A stretch of 29,996 nucleotides of DNA, from the IMG/VR virus record IMGVR_UViG_3300027917_000131, positions 1-29,996 of that record; one strand, given 5' to 3'. Below are positions 21,611-29,996 of the stretch, in pieces (within the stretch, counting starts at the first letter, position 1; each line of letters starts with the position of its first letter). This stretch comes from a virus. The position numbers and the translations under genes are program-made. Under the pieces are notes generated by a model. It was not told where the DNA came from. It searched no databases and saw only the letters and a program-made list of their open reading frames with translations.

Positions 21611-22306
21611 CTACCTGCAGACAGCCGTTGCAATCGGCGTCTCTTTTCTTGGTACCCTCTGACCAGAGATGGCCAATAAGAAATTCTCTGGGTTCATCAA
21701 CCTGCTGGGAGGAGATGCATCGGCACCACCTCTCCATGGTTGATTGGTATGACCAGATGAATAAACCTCGAAATGCAACATCGAGCTGCCAGATTCCATC
21801 CGACCCACCATAGCGATCGGCTGGCCTTTCTTCACCGAGGATCCACTCAATCCAGTCTTTTTCAACCCACCTTTCTGGCCTCTCATCTTGATATAAGGTG
21901 TGTTTAGGTTGAAGTGAGTCAAACTGTTGCCGTCTACCTCCCCATAATTGACCACGTAGTTGCCATGATTGACAAACAAAGCATACGTGCCACTATAAAA
22001 ATGGTAGAAACTGGCAATTTCGCCATCGGCAACAGCAACTATCACATCTCTGTATCTACCAGCACAATCAGTGCCTGCATGGGTCCGATTTGCCTGCCTC
22101 TTGTATCCGAATGCACCAGATCCATTTGGCCCTTTCCCTGCAATGAACCGCCGAAACCATTTGCCTCTGCTGGGGATGGGCCATACTTCGGTACCATACA
22201 TCCTGGCGTTGGGTACGGATGATATCTTCTTGGAATATTTTTCATGGCCAGGCACCCAATACCAAGTGGTGCCATACTGGGCAGCCAAATCGGATAGATA
22301 ACCCAC
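21611..22306 (-). CDS. M23-family (LytM-like) endopeptidase, candidate endolysin
   Basis: A 231-residue protein with the M23 beta-barrel: HAGTD (His76, Asp80) and LHFEVY (His178) supply the three zinc ligands. In the usual H-x-H the first His is Met176, and the Y-A-H-L motif reads YGEV, so the catalytic histidines of LytM-type enzymes look absent; a subfamily with S-M-L-H-F-E is known to me from other proteins, so activity is not excluded. There is no signal peptide; the N-terminal 50 residues are aromatic and basic and may bind the wall. Start is GTG 22306, overlapping the previous stop (TAGTG). It would cut peptidoglycan cross-links. Confidence 0.82.
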   Translation of the reverse strand: MGYLSDLAAQYGTTWYWVPGHEKYSKKISSVPNARMYGTEVWPIPSRGKWFRRFIAGKGPNGSGAFGYKRQANRTHAGTDCAGRYRDVIVAVADGEIASFYHFYSGTYALFVNHGNYVVNYGEVDGNSLTHFNLNTPYIKMRGQKGGLKKTGLSGSSVKKGQPIAMVGRMESGSSMLHFEVYSSGHTNQPWRGGADASPPSRLMNPENFLLAISGQRVPRKETPIATAVCR

Positions 22307-22797
22307 TATTGCACCGCCTTACCAATACCTATCGCGCCACCACACACCGCCACACCAGCAATAAAGTTGAAATAAGGCGATTTGTACCAGGGAGGTGATG
22401 CTTGTTGTGCCACCCTGGTGATTGCCTTTTCATACACAGATTTTTGTGTGTCTTTTGTTGTAGTGCAAGCAGCCAATTTAGTATTCATAGTCATCAGCTT
22501 AGCATCACACTTCAACTTTTCATTGGTGACATCCACCTCTGCCTTGCCTAGAAGATGGGCGATCTCTGCCTTGAGTTTCTTGATTTGTGCTTGGTGGTTG
22601 GCTATTAGATCGGCGGCATATTTGTCTGACATAAAATAGCCATCAGACGGAGGAACGAATTTGGCGCCCTTTTTGACTCTTTGCTTGATCTTTGGGGGTT
22701 GCTTGTCATTTGCCTTTGGCGTTTTATTCGCCATTGTAGGCGAGTTGATCAAGCTCATGAGCAAGCAAATCAGCATCATCGAGATACTTTTTGACAT
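22306..22797 (-). CDS. Exported coiled-coil protein starting inside the spanin-like gene
   Basis: From ATG 22797 the protein starts with a signal-like sequence (MSKSISMMLICLLMSLINSP, then TMA), followed by a charged periplasmic section with a coiled coil near residues 60-120 and a C-terminal hydrophobic segment (FNFIAGVAVCGGAIGIGKA). The first 74 bases lie inside the preceding gene in another frame. This recalls the Rz/Rz1 overlap of lambda-like spanins, but I see no lipobox. Upstream AAGGA and GGTGG fit either as weak ribosome sites; an internal ATG at 22734 would drop the signal peptide and reduce the overlap to 11 bases. Confidence 0.6.
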   Translation of the reverse strand: MSKSISMMLICLLMSLINSPTMANKTPKANDKQPPKIKQRVKKGAKFVPPSDGYFMSDKYAADLIANHQAQIKKLKAEIAHLLGKAEVDVTNEKLKCDAKLMTMNTKLAACTTTKDTQKSVYEKAITRVAQQASPPWYKSPYFNFIAGVAVCGGAIGIGKAVQ

Positions 22798-23080
22798 TTT
22801 CCACCCGTTCCTTATCTACCTGTTGTAGCTCTTCCTCAAGTTGTGCCTTCAACTTCTTGTGGGCTTCTTTTTGTTTGATGAGAAGAGCTTTCAGTTTGAT
22901 CTTCTCCTGTTTTTCCGCTTGTAGAGACTTGTTGAGTTCTTCCGTCTCTGCATCCACAAGCTTCTTCTTTTCCTCAGGAGTCAGTGTTGCAACAACCTTC
23001 TTCTTCGTGAGGAAAGCAAACAGAAGAATGACCACCAATACAGATAGAACGCCGATTAATAGCCAGCCCCACCAAACCAT
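22724..23080 (-). CDS. i-spanin-like protein: N-terminal membrane anchor plus coiled coil
   Basis: A 118-residue protein with a classical N-terminal transmembrane helix (WWGWLLIGVLSVLVVILLFA at 3-22) and a long, highly charged coiled coil to about residue 95. This is the plan of inner-membrane spanins (Rz), which bridge to an outer-membrane partner to fuse the membranes at lysis. The next gene begins within its 3' end. It abuts the holin candidate (TAA then ATG). Without a family match, other lysis or structural roles are possible. Confidence 0.7.
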   Translation of the reverse strand: MVWWGWLLIGVLSVLVVILLFAFLTKKKVVATLTPEEKKKLVDAETEELNKSLQAEKQEKIKLKALLIKQKEAHKKLKAQLEEELQQVDKERVENVKKYLDDADLLAHELDQLAYNGE

Positions 23081-23659
23081 TTATTTGTCTCCAGCCACTG
23101 CGGCCTTGGCACCGCCCTCGTCGATGACATGCTCACCGAGTTTGGCCTCAATGAGATCCATCAATTCCTTCTTGGCCCATGGTGCGAGTTTGCCCTTGCC
23201 AAGACGTTCTGCAAGTCCGAGAGCTTCCTTGGCAATCTCGTTACCGACAACCTCCTTGCCGTCTTTGAGCAGGGTCTTTAGTTTTTGTTCACCGAAGCCA
23301 ACTGCCTTACCCAATACCCACTCTGCTTTCTGTTGTTCAACCTTGATGTTCCAACGACGAAGTAAAGAAATCAACAGCAGAGACAAAACGGGAGTTGCAA
23401 TAGCACCAACGATCTGAATAACCGTTACTAGGAGATTCTGCCACCAAGCTTGAGTACCAGCATCTGTCTCTTTTGCCTTCGGGTCTTCTTTCTTTGTCTC
23501 CTCAGGCTTTGGTTCTTCCTTCGGAGTCTCTGCAACCTTGGTTGCTTTGGCTGGTACTGCCTCTGCATCCTTCTTTGGTGGTGTAGCATCCGCAGCAACA
23601 GCTTGTACAGACACCAGCATGAACATCAGAGCAACACTAGTAGCAATTGACCTTCTCAT
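23081..23659 (-). CDS. Holin candidate (LLH-type) with signal peptide
   Basis: A 192-residue protein: a signal peptide MRRSIATSVALMFMLVSVQA ending AVAADA, a Pro/Lys/Glu-rich linker (residues 25-68), one transmembrane helix (VIQIVGAIATPVLSLLLISL, about 80-100), then a cytoplasmic-type amphipathic region with KAEWVLGKAVGFGEQKL. The last part resembles holins of the Lactobacillus phage LL-H type. A holin with a cleaved signal and a membrane helix is less common. AAGGAGGAAGAGG before ATG 23659 is a strong ribosome site, matching the need for high expression in late infection. Confidence 0.68.
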   Translation of the reverse strand: MRRSIATSVALMFMLVSVQAVAADATPPKKDAEAVPAKATKVAETPKEEPKPEETKKEDPKAKETDAGTQAWWQNLLVTVIQIVGAIATPVLSLLLISLLRRWNIKVEQQKAEWVLGKAVGFGEQKLKTLLKDGKEVVGNEIAKEALGLAERLGKGKLAPWAKKELMDLIEAKLGEHVIDEGGAKAAVAGDK

Positions 23660-23688
23660 AATCCTCTTCCTCCTTGTTTACACAACAC

Positions 23689-24264
23689 CTAGTTAGTTAC
23701 AGAATTCGGCAGAGAGTACAACGTACCACATTGTTTGCATCTATACTTGTTATTACCCCAAAGTTTATCCTTTGCGCTAGACGCGACTCTAGTCCTTGAA
23801 ACCAAAGATACTTCGACATCAGATATAGATTCCTGGTCGCCGATATCGGCAGGAATTGGTTTGCTCAGAACAATGGTGTCAGCTGTGTTGCTAGCAACAA
23901 ATCTTTTAGACTTGACTTCTTTAAGAGTTGCAGGATCAACGTACTTGATCTTGATTGACATATTTTTCAATACATCAAGATCAAGTACAGCATCCTGGAT
24001 TTGGAAGGAATCTGTGGCTTTATAAGTACCGACAATTTCTCCGTCGATCTCTACTTCCTCATATACTACAGACCTGCTAATCGTGACAGTATGTACTTTC
24101 GTATCTTTTACATACGAATTGGCGTGCCTATCGTCACTTCCGACTCCCCTAAGAGGAGTTATTAGACTCGCAGAGATACGGATGTAGAAGTCTATATCAC
24201 TACAATTGGGACATTCAGCCGATATCAACTGCGATCTTCTAGCTTGAGCTTCTTGTATAGTCAT
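23689..24264 (-). CDS. Zinc-ribbon structural-type protein, 191 aa
   Basis: A pair of Cys motifs, CPNC near residue 19 and CKQCG near 176, flank a long beta-rich section (residues 50-160). The two could meet to bind one zinc ion, closing the fold. It lies directly after the giant tail gene and before the holin, where tail accessory proteins are common. ATG 24264 has AGGAG six bases upstream. I do not recognise a family; baseplate or tail-tip accessory is a guess from position. Confidence 0.65.
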   Translation of the reverse strand: MTIQEAQARRSQLISAECPNCSDIDFYIRISASLITPLRGVGSDDRHANSYVKDTKVHTVTISRSVVYEEVEIDGEIVGTYKATDSFQIQDAVLDLDVLKNMSIKIKYVDPATLKEVKSKRFVASNTADTIVLSKPIPADIGDQESISDVEVSLVSRTRVASSAKDKLWGNNKYRCKQCGTLYSLPNSVTN

Positions 24265-24273
24265 CACAGACTC

Positions 24274-27200
24274 CTAGTATTCATTCTCTTTAGCGGAACC
24301 TGGGTTATTATTACCTAGTTGGTGGGAAGCTGTACCATTAGGAGGTGTGGATATTGGTTTTGCCATCCACAATATGGTGATTATATCGTTAGTGGACGTG
24401 AGGGAATATATCGTAGCCCAATGGAAACCCTGAGGCAAATTAACTATGGCTTTGGCATATACATATGTATCGTCAGCAGCGGTGACGTTGTCCAGAAAAA
24501 TGTACGGTGACGCATAACCATCAGTGACAGGAGGAGCATTCCCATCGATACCTATAGAAAAGGATGAACTGACATTATTTATTTCCAACTCGAGGTCAAC
24601 ACTGATCTCCATATACCCACCACGAGAGTAAAAGAAGAATGGATGTTGATCTTCAAATGCCAAAACATCCTGCACCATAAAGGTTTGGGTATGGTCCGTA
24701 TCGGAACCACCTGGAAGTAGATTAGCTTGTAGTGGTGTGAAGTTTCTTACGTCCCTACCGTAGAACGAAAGAGGTATCGTGTGTTCAAAGCCAGAGGGTG
24801 GTTTCATTCTGTAAGCGTGAAATTTGGGAGCAATTTCGTAAGCAGCCAGATTGTTGATTGTGTCACCTGCCTGCCCAACGTAGAAATAAATTTGGTGGAA
24901 ACCGATCCTGTCGAACTTCCATCTGACTCTATCGCAAATACTGGAGAAGCTCGTCGCATTCAGAGTATCTGGACCTTCAGTACAAGAAAACCCCGTCAAC
25001 GCGGATGGCAACTTCAACGTACCGTCAGTATCCCTAACCTTCACATCCCACTCAGTTGCACCAGCTAAACCGATTGCATAAGCAACTAGTGTAAATTCAT
25101 CACCATGGAATGTGAACGCTCTCCAACTGCTGGCGGAAAACCCACCTGCCTTGTGATGCAACGATCTATTCATCATGCAGCTAGTATTGGTAGAATCCCT
25201 CATATCGTTGCTTGTATTTGTATGATAGATACCAACTGACTCCATGTTGATAGTACCTATCTGCATTTCATTCTTACCGGCGATAGGATCGATATTTAGT
25301 GCTGCGTCGCCCTCAGATACAGCTAGTTTATTGGTATCCCACAACTCTAAGCCCGTGACTTCAGGCTTCTTCGGTTGGAATACTGTTATTCCACCAACAT
25401 ACACAACAGGAGTTGCTGTATTTGCCGTAAGGTCAACAACATGCATGCCGTACGGAAGTTCACCAGCTATGTAAATACCTCCCTGGGAGATGTGCTCAGT
25501 AGAAGAGGATGCCGGTAGATCGAAGAGATGCTCTCCATCGATCGATACTTCTATTGCTGTGGTGTTATCCAAGTCAATAGAAATACCTGTCCCAATGAAC
25601 CAGAATCTGACGTTGTCACCTGTCGTATCAGCGTATAGCCAACCACCCCCAATACCATCGCTGGTAAAATTACCATTCTCAAGGGTAGCTGAGGTCGACA
25701 TGATGCCGGTTGCCATGTCGGAAAGGCGTACACCTATCTCTTCTGTCCTGTTCACATTCAAAGCATAACAGGCAGGACCCATGTGATCGTTGGCTTCACC
25801 GCCACATGCAAACTCAGCCAGATTAAAAATAGCTGCTATCTCTTCTTCAGTCCTGTCAGTTTCTCCATCAACACCGTAGCAATGTCCATAGTAGTACAGA
25901 TCAGTGTACGCAGTGAACGCTGTAGCAGGATTTACAGTCAACGTGGTTCCAGAAATGGCTGTGATGGTGTGGAGATATTTGATATTAGAATCCATCAACA
26001 TAATAATGTCACCAGTTCTCCATTCAGTGGGATTGGTGACATTAACTATCGACGTGCCGGTTGCAGAGTCTCCTTGTCCTTTGAATCCTCTTACGAAGTT
26101 GTAACCCCATTGGTGCGTTGGAGTTCCTGCTACCTGTTCTATATAACGAATCAACCTACCGCCCTTATCCCAATCTTCGGGATTGGTCGGCATTGTTGCT
26201 CTTGTTGCGTAGTCTTTGGTGTACTCACCGCCATTAATGATCGCTTTTCCACCACTGTCAACAACCTGCGAATCCTCCGCTGTCGTCGAGATGTACAGAC
26301 CTCTGATAGCGATCAATTCACCATCTACATCCTCAACATTCGGAACTACAAAGGCCACGTGATGGATACCCAATGGCATCCTGACCAAACTACTATCAGA
26401 GTTTAACGCATATCGATGGTGATTCATGCCATCATAAAAATTATCGATGTCATTTTCAAACGCGTATGTCATAGAAACAACAGACTCAGCCCCATCCAAT
26501 GCGAAGTTTTTATTAATATTGGCAGGAGTCCCAGATCCAACTGATGCGTCATACGCGATAGCTATACCGGAGCAGACACCGGTAAACTCAACAATAGTGA
26601 AACCACGGTTTGGTGGTTGCGGGCTGTTATTTTGTGTGGTAGTAGCGAAAGAAATACCAGGATGTGCAAACCTCGGATGAATTCCCTTATAATGCCAAAC
26701 ACGAACTCGAGGATCCTGCGGAGTCGAGAACGATCTTTGCATATTTTGATAATGCGACAGTTGGGTCACAAGGGAGTCATCATCTCCAGTGTCAGGAGCA
26801 CCAATGCCATCAATTGGAATGAATTCCGATCCGGCCAGAGTCTTGAGATCACCGAAATTGAGGTTGTATGGATTGGTATTGGCTTCGATGGATCCACCAT
26901 GTTTATCTGTTGGAGTTCCATCCGTTACATCGTGAAGGTGCTTTGGAATCTCGATCCAAGCACCAGTACCTGTTACATCGCGATCGAGGATACGAAATTT
27001 CTTACCAGCATTGTCTACGAATACAAACCCCTCTTCCACCATTCTAAAGTGAAAGCCCCTATCGCCGGTCCATGTGATCCTTCCGGTATCCTCTGCATAT
27101 GTCCACGAATCCAACCCATCGTTGGTTATGATCTTGTTACCTCTAGTGATGGCACCGTTCCAGAGGTTAACTGCGCCAGCAGTAACAGTAAGTCCCTTGG

Positions 27201-29970
27201 CTATTCTTACCTTATACCCTGGACCAACAGAATCGATCTCGTAGATCTCCTCCCTGTTTCTACACCCAGCATATATGGTGTTTTCCCTCAACATCAGAGT
27301 ATCACCAACCCTAACGTTGGCTAGCCCGGTTCCATCAGGGTCAGCACTATAATCAACCCAACCAGTTGACGAAGTATAGGAAATCGTAACGAGGTTTGTG
27401 TTACGCACAACCACGTCGTCATCCCAACCTGTGTTGTCATCGTTGACAATGTAGTCACGGAAGAACTTACGATGGAATGTCAGAGCATCATCAGCGAATT
27501 TGGTGTACGAGATAGAACCATCTGGAGGTGGTGTTTGTCCAGTCTTAACAGACTGCCCACTCTCTAGACGAGTGCCATCATACAGGATAATATCGTCGTG
27601 GTATCGTAGAGCGAATACGATATAGTTATCTCTCTTGAACAACACATTAGCCGCAGTAGTCTTAAGGTAGTTGTGAATCGTTACATCCACGACTCCGGTT
27701 GCACCTCTATCGATCTCAACTATGGCCTTAGAGCTGCTAGACATCGCCCATGCGGACCCCATTGGTATTCTTGCATATCCAGCACCCTGAATAGGAAGAT
27801 CTAGGTATAGATGGTCGTCGACGATCTCAAGTATACCTGTCGTTGCATTCCAAGAAACTCTACCATCACCGATCAACTTCATGTTGAGGTTTTGATTTAG
27901 AGTTTCAAGGTTATCATTTTCTCTATCATATGAAGGTAGAGCACTATCTGCTATTCTCCACCCAACACGACTTGAAGCGCTATTTGTTACAGATCCACTG
28001 CCCTTGAAACCGATGTGAATTCCAGTAACTGTCGCTTGGAAGTCTACATCGCCAAACATATTGTCGATGGAGATACTTGTTCCGTATATATCGAAATTTC
28101 CGGACTCCTTGAGCATCATACCCGCCGATGAGTATTTCTCGTACTGAAAGTACGTCTCATCAGCAGACGATTCATCTATGACCTCGTCGTACCTGTTATT
28201 GCGAGACCAACCATCATCCATGTTCGACATTTCGCCGATTGTCATACCACCCCAATCAGCGTCGTCTGTGATACGTAGATGAGAGAAATGGCTTGTCCAC
28301 ACCAAAGCATTTCTATACGCTTTGGTCACAACATCGAATCTTCCTTTTTCAGCGTAGGCAATTGACAACCTACCTGCACCTGAATCGATAGCACCAATCC
28401 GGATATTCTCCAGTCCTACACTCTGCTTCATTACGAGTATATCTGCTTCAGCATCATCGGAATAAGCTGTAGGCAGGACTAACTCAATAACCCAGTCACC
28501 GGTTACTTTTCCAACAAAACCCTCGAATGTCGCTCCACCTGATGCAGAGTACAGGAATACCCTGTCACCATACGAGAACATCAACTCGTTTAGAGTATCA
28601 CCAGTTTGGTAAGTTGCACCTATCGTATACTCTCGAGCGTCGTATGTAGCAGGTACCGTGTACGTCGGAGATCCGACAGCAGACATCGAGGAGAACACAT
28701 CGTTAGACCCATTCCACTCAATAGCGAGACCTGTCACCTTTACGACATCATCATTCTCAGAAAGGATTTGAGCTGCTGCACCCTCACCTTTCAAAGTCAC
28801 ATGACTAGGGATGTGTAAAGGAGCAGAGAGTTTGAACTCTCCGTCGAGGAGCAGAGTGTAGGAGTTGTCTAGATCCTCACGAACGCTGGACTTCTCAAAG
28901 ATATCACTGATCGCCTGAATTAGTCCTTGGTGACCATAGTACTCACCTGACCGATCCATGCTGTCATCTTCACCACCGTAGACTCTGATGGTGTTAGGAT
29001 CGAGGATCGTCTTACCCTTGATATAATCAACGTAATGAGTACCTCCTCGGTTCTCGATACGGATGATACCAAGCTTGTTGTAGTATACAGAATCATCGTA
29101 TTTAGCATTGACAGCAAGAGCAGCTGTCTCAATATCAGAATCTGATGGCAACGTGGCTTCATTCGCTACCGCAGCAGCAGTGCCTTCCACAAGGAGGTAG
29201 TCTACATCTGGAGGAGGGTCAAGGTCCTCACTCTTGTGAAGACCTATAACCCATGAGAGAGCATAGTTACCTGCGTTAGGATCGGTTAGCGTGAAGAGAT
29301 CACTTTGTACAGCTGACTCAACAACTCTGAAACTCTCAAGTGTAATCCATCTACCTGAGTCGAGATCTACTTTCAGAGATGTTGAACCCTCGGAGCATTC
29401 CATACCCTCGTAGATACCAGCATCGAGAAGATCCTGAAACTCCTTGAAAAGGAGATAGGTATTCATCTCGTACATATCGAGCTTAGCTACCGTCTTGATA
29501 TCGACCCCAGCAGAGTTGTACCCAGTAGCACCAGCAGGCACATCGATGATAGCGAGTAGAACTTCGTCGTCACCAAGTGTTGGTGGAACAGGAGGAGTGC
29601 CTGATGTACCTTGCCTGACAGCATATGCTACATCGTTGTTAGGTAGAGCTAGATTGTATGTGTAGCTCGCAACAACATAGTGGATGTTTGGAGTACCACC
29701 AGACAGTGATCCGACAACTACATCATCTTGCTCTTGATCATCCTCCTGGATCCACACACCATCAGGAGTCAGAATAGTCCCAAGGTAAAGCCCAGCAGCA
29801 AGATTATCTGGATCATCATCATGTGTAAATTTCAGGTATAGGCCACCACTACCACCGAGGCTAACGTTGTAGCCAAGGTAAACACCATGCCTAACTGCAC
29901 CGCGTAGTCTATTGCGGTACAGATCAGTGCTGTCAGGAGATCGGAAGTCGAAGTACCTTGTGCGGGCCAT
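24274..29970 (-). CDS. Giant tail fibre/tail spike with beta-helix and repeated beta-sandwich modules
   Basis: The protein has 1898 residues. Residues 1-190 are a Gly/Asp-rich N-terminus probably joined to the virion. At about 330-440, ending in FKLSAPLHIPSHVTLKGEG, begins a pectate-lyase-like right-handed beta-helix. The second half has several beta-sandwich-like modules that repeat a G-[IMF]-H pattern: LGIHHVAF near 1205, YGMHVVDL near 1510, IGFHQIYF near 1690 and QGFHWATI near 1848. Beta-helical spikes bind or cut surface polysaccharide; beta-sandwich ends often bind sugars. AGGATAGG precedes ATG 29970. Enzymatic activity cannot be inferred from the sequence alone. Confidence 0.8.
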   Translation of the reverse strand: MARTRYFDFRSPDSTDLYRNRLRGAVRHGVYLGYNVSLGGSGGLYLKFTHDDDPDNLAAGLYLGTILTPDGVWIQEDDQEQDDVVVGSLSGGTPNIHYVVASYTYNLALPNNDVAYAVRQGTSGTPPVPPTLGDDEVLLAIIDVPAGATGYNSAGVDIKTVAKLDMYEMNTYLLFKEFQDLLDAGIYEGMECSEGSTSLKVDLDSGRWITLESFRVVESAVQSDLFTLTDPNAGNYALSWVIGLHKSEDLDPPPDVDYLLVEGTAAAVANEATLPSDSDIETAALAVNAKYDDSVYYNKLGIIRIENRGGTHYVDYIKGKTILDPNTIRVYGGEDDSMDRSGEYYGHQGLIQAISDIFEKSSVREDLDNSYTLLLDGEFKLSAPLHIPSHVTLKGEGAAAQILSENDDVVKVTGLAIEWNGSNDVFSSMSAVGSPTYTVPATYDAREYTIGATYQTGDTLNELMFSYGDRVFLYSASGGATFEGFVGKVTGDWVIELVLPTAYSDDAEADILVMKQSVGLENIRIGAIDSGAGRLSIAYAEKGRFDVVTKAYRNALVWTSHFSHLRITDDADWGGMTIGEMSNMDDGWSRNNRYDEVIDESSADETYFQYEKYSSAGMMLKESGNFDIYGTSISIDNMFGDVDFQATVTGIHIGFKGSGSVTNSASSRVGWRIADSALPSYDRENDNLETLNQNLNMKLIGDGRVSWNATTGILEIVDDHLYLDLPIQGAGYARIPMGSAWAMSSSSKAIVEIDRGATGVVDVTIHNYLKTTAANVLFKRDNYIVFALRYHDDIILYDGTRLESGQSVKTGQTPPPDGSISYTKFADDALTFHRKFFRDYIVNDDNTGWDDDVVVRNTNLVTISYTSSTGWVDYSADPDGTGLANVRVGDTLMLRENTIYAGCRNREEIYEIDSVGPGYKVRIAKGLTVTAGAVNLWNGAITRGNKIITNDGLDSWTYAEDTGRITWTGDRGFHFRMVEEGFVFVDNAGKKFRILDRDVTGTGAWIEIPKHLHDVTDGTPTDKHGGSIEANTNPYNLNFGDLKTLAGSEFIPIDGIGAPDTGDDDSLVTQLSHYQNMQRSFSTPQDPRVRVWHYKGIHPRFAHPGISFATTTQNNSPQPPNRGFTIVEFTGVCSGIAIAYDASVGSGTPANINKNFALDGAESVVSMTYAFENDIDNFYDGMNHHRYALNSDSSLVRMPLGIHHVAFVVPNVEDVDGELIAIRGLYISTTAEDSQVVDSGGKAIINGGEYTKDYATRATMPTNPEDWDKGGRLIRYIEQVAGTPTHQWGYNFVRGFKGQGDSATGTSIVNVTNPTEWRTGDIIMLMDSNIKYLHTITAISGTTLTVNPATAFTAYTDLYYYGHCYGVDGETDRTEEEIAAIFNLAEFACGGEANDHMGPACYALNVNRTEEIGVRLSDMATGIMSTSATLENGNFTSDGIGGGWLYADTTGDNVRFWFIGTGISIDLDNTTAIEVSIDGEHLFDLPASSSTEHISQGGIYIAGELPYGMHVVDLTANTATPVVYVGGITVFQPKKPEVTGLELWDTNKLAVSEGDAALNIDPIAGKNEMQIGTINMESVGIYHTNTSNDMRDSTNTSCMMNRSLHHKAGGFSASSWRAFTFHGDEFTLVAYAIGLAGATEWDVKVRDTDGTLKLPSALTGFSCTEGPDTLNATSFSSICDRVRWKFDRIGFHQIYFYVGQAGDTINNLAAYEIAPKFHAYRMKPPSGFEHTIPLSFYGRDVRNFTPLQANLLPGGSDTDHTQTFMVQDVLAFEDQHPFFFYSRGGYMEISVDLELEINNVSSSFSIGIDGNAPPVTDGYASPYIFLDNVTAADDTYVYAKAIVNLPQGFHWATIYSLTSTNDIITILWMAKPISTPPNGTASHQLGNNNPGSAKENEY

Positions 29971-29996
29971 TTTACCTATCCTCGATTAACGTCGAT

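Noticed and set aside
25783-26406. Plus-strand frame of 207 codons inside the giant tail gene
   Set aside because: Antisense to a continuous 1898-residue frame and without any recognisable domain.
1-29996. CRISPR array, integrase, toxin-antitoxin pair or insertion sequence
   Set aside because: I saw no repeated spacer units, no recombinase motifs, no paired small toxin genes and no inverted terminal repeats bounding a transposase.

Overview
This window is part of the genome of a tailed double-stranded DNA phage. All 32 genes I can support lie on the minus strand and are packed tightly, many with ATGA, GTGA or TAATG stop/start overlaps. There are virion genes (portal, minor head protein, a 1898-residue tail protein), a lysis cassette and a full replication/recombination set. 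Export signals, spanin-like membrane proteins and sigma70-like promoters suggest a Gram-negative host. No tRNA, integrase or CRISPR array was seen.

Transcription runs from right to left. At 29970-23689 are a giant tail spike/fibre and a zinc-ribbon protein. At 23659-20474 is a lysis-type cassette: holin candidate, i-spanin-like protein, an overlapping exported protein, an M23-family peptidase, a membrane-anchored metzincin and a membrane/coiled-coil protein. A 620-base non-coding leader (20473-19855) follows, with promoters, dyads and a GATC cluster. It precedes the portal, the minor head protein and a small basic protein (19854-16962). A second control region (16961-16706) holds hairpins and a near-consensus promoter. 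This promoter reads into the replication operon (16705 to beyond position 1): an orphan protein, UvsW-like helicase, DnaB-like helicase, kinase-PurZ fusion, a winged-helix protein, DnaG-like primase, GroES-like protein, uracil-DNA-glycosylase/PolA fusion, gp32-like SSB, RecA/UvsX, an RlpA-like barrel protein, 5'-3' exonuclease and an SbcD/gp47-like nuclease subunit.

The most striking gene is at 11033-12622. Its C-terminal two thirds belong to the adenylosuccinate synthetase family, but the catalytic Asp of the G-D-E-G-K-G motif is Ser and the GTP-specificity motif is lost. These are features I associate with PurZ, which makes the precursor of 2-aminoadenine (Z) for phage DNA. An additional P-loop nucleotide-kinase-like domain is fused at its N-terminus. 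Together with a family A polymerase that has an unusual O-helix, this suggests that the phage DNA may contain Z in place of A. The partner enzymes MazZ and DatZ are not in the window, so this prediction needs the rest of the genome.

The genes form a coherent replication machine: helicase, primase, polymerase, SSB, flap exonuclease, recombinase and recombination nuclease, with a nucleotide-modifying enzyme made from the same operon. Recombination functions look T4-like (UvsX, UvsW, gp32, gp47), while polymerase, primase and helicase are of the PolA/DnaG/DnaB type.
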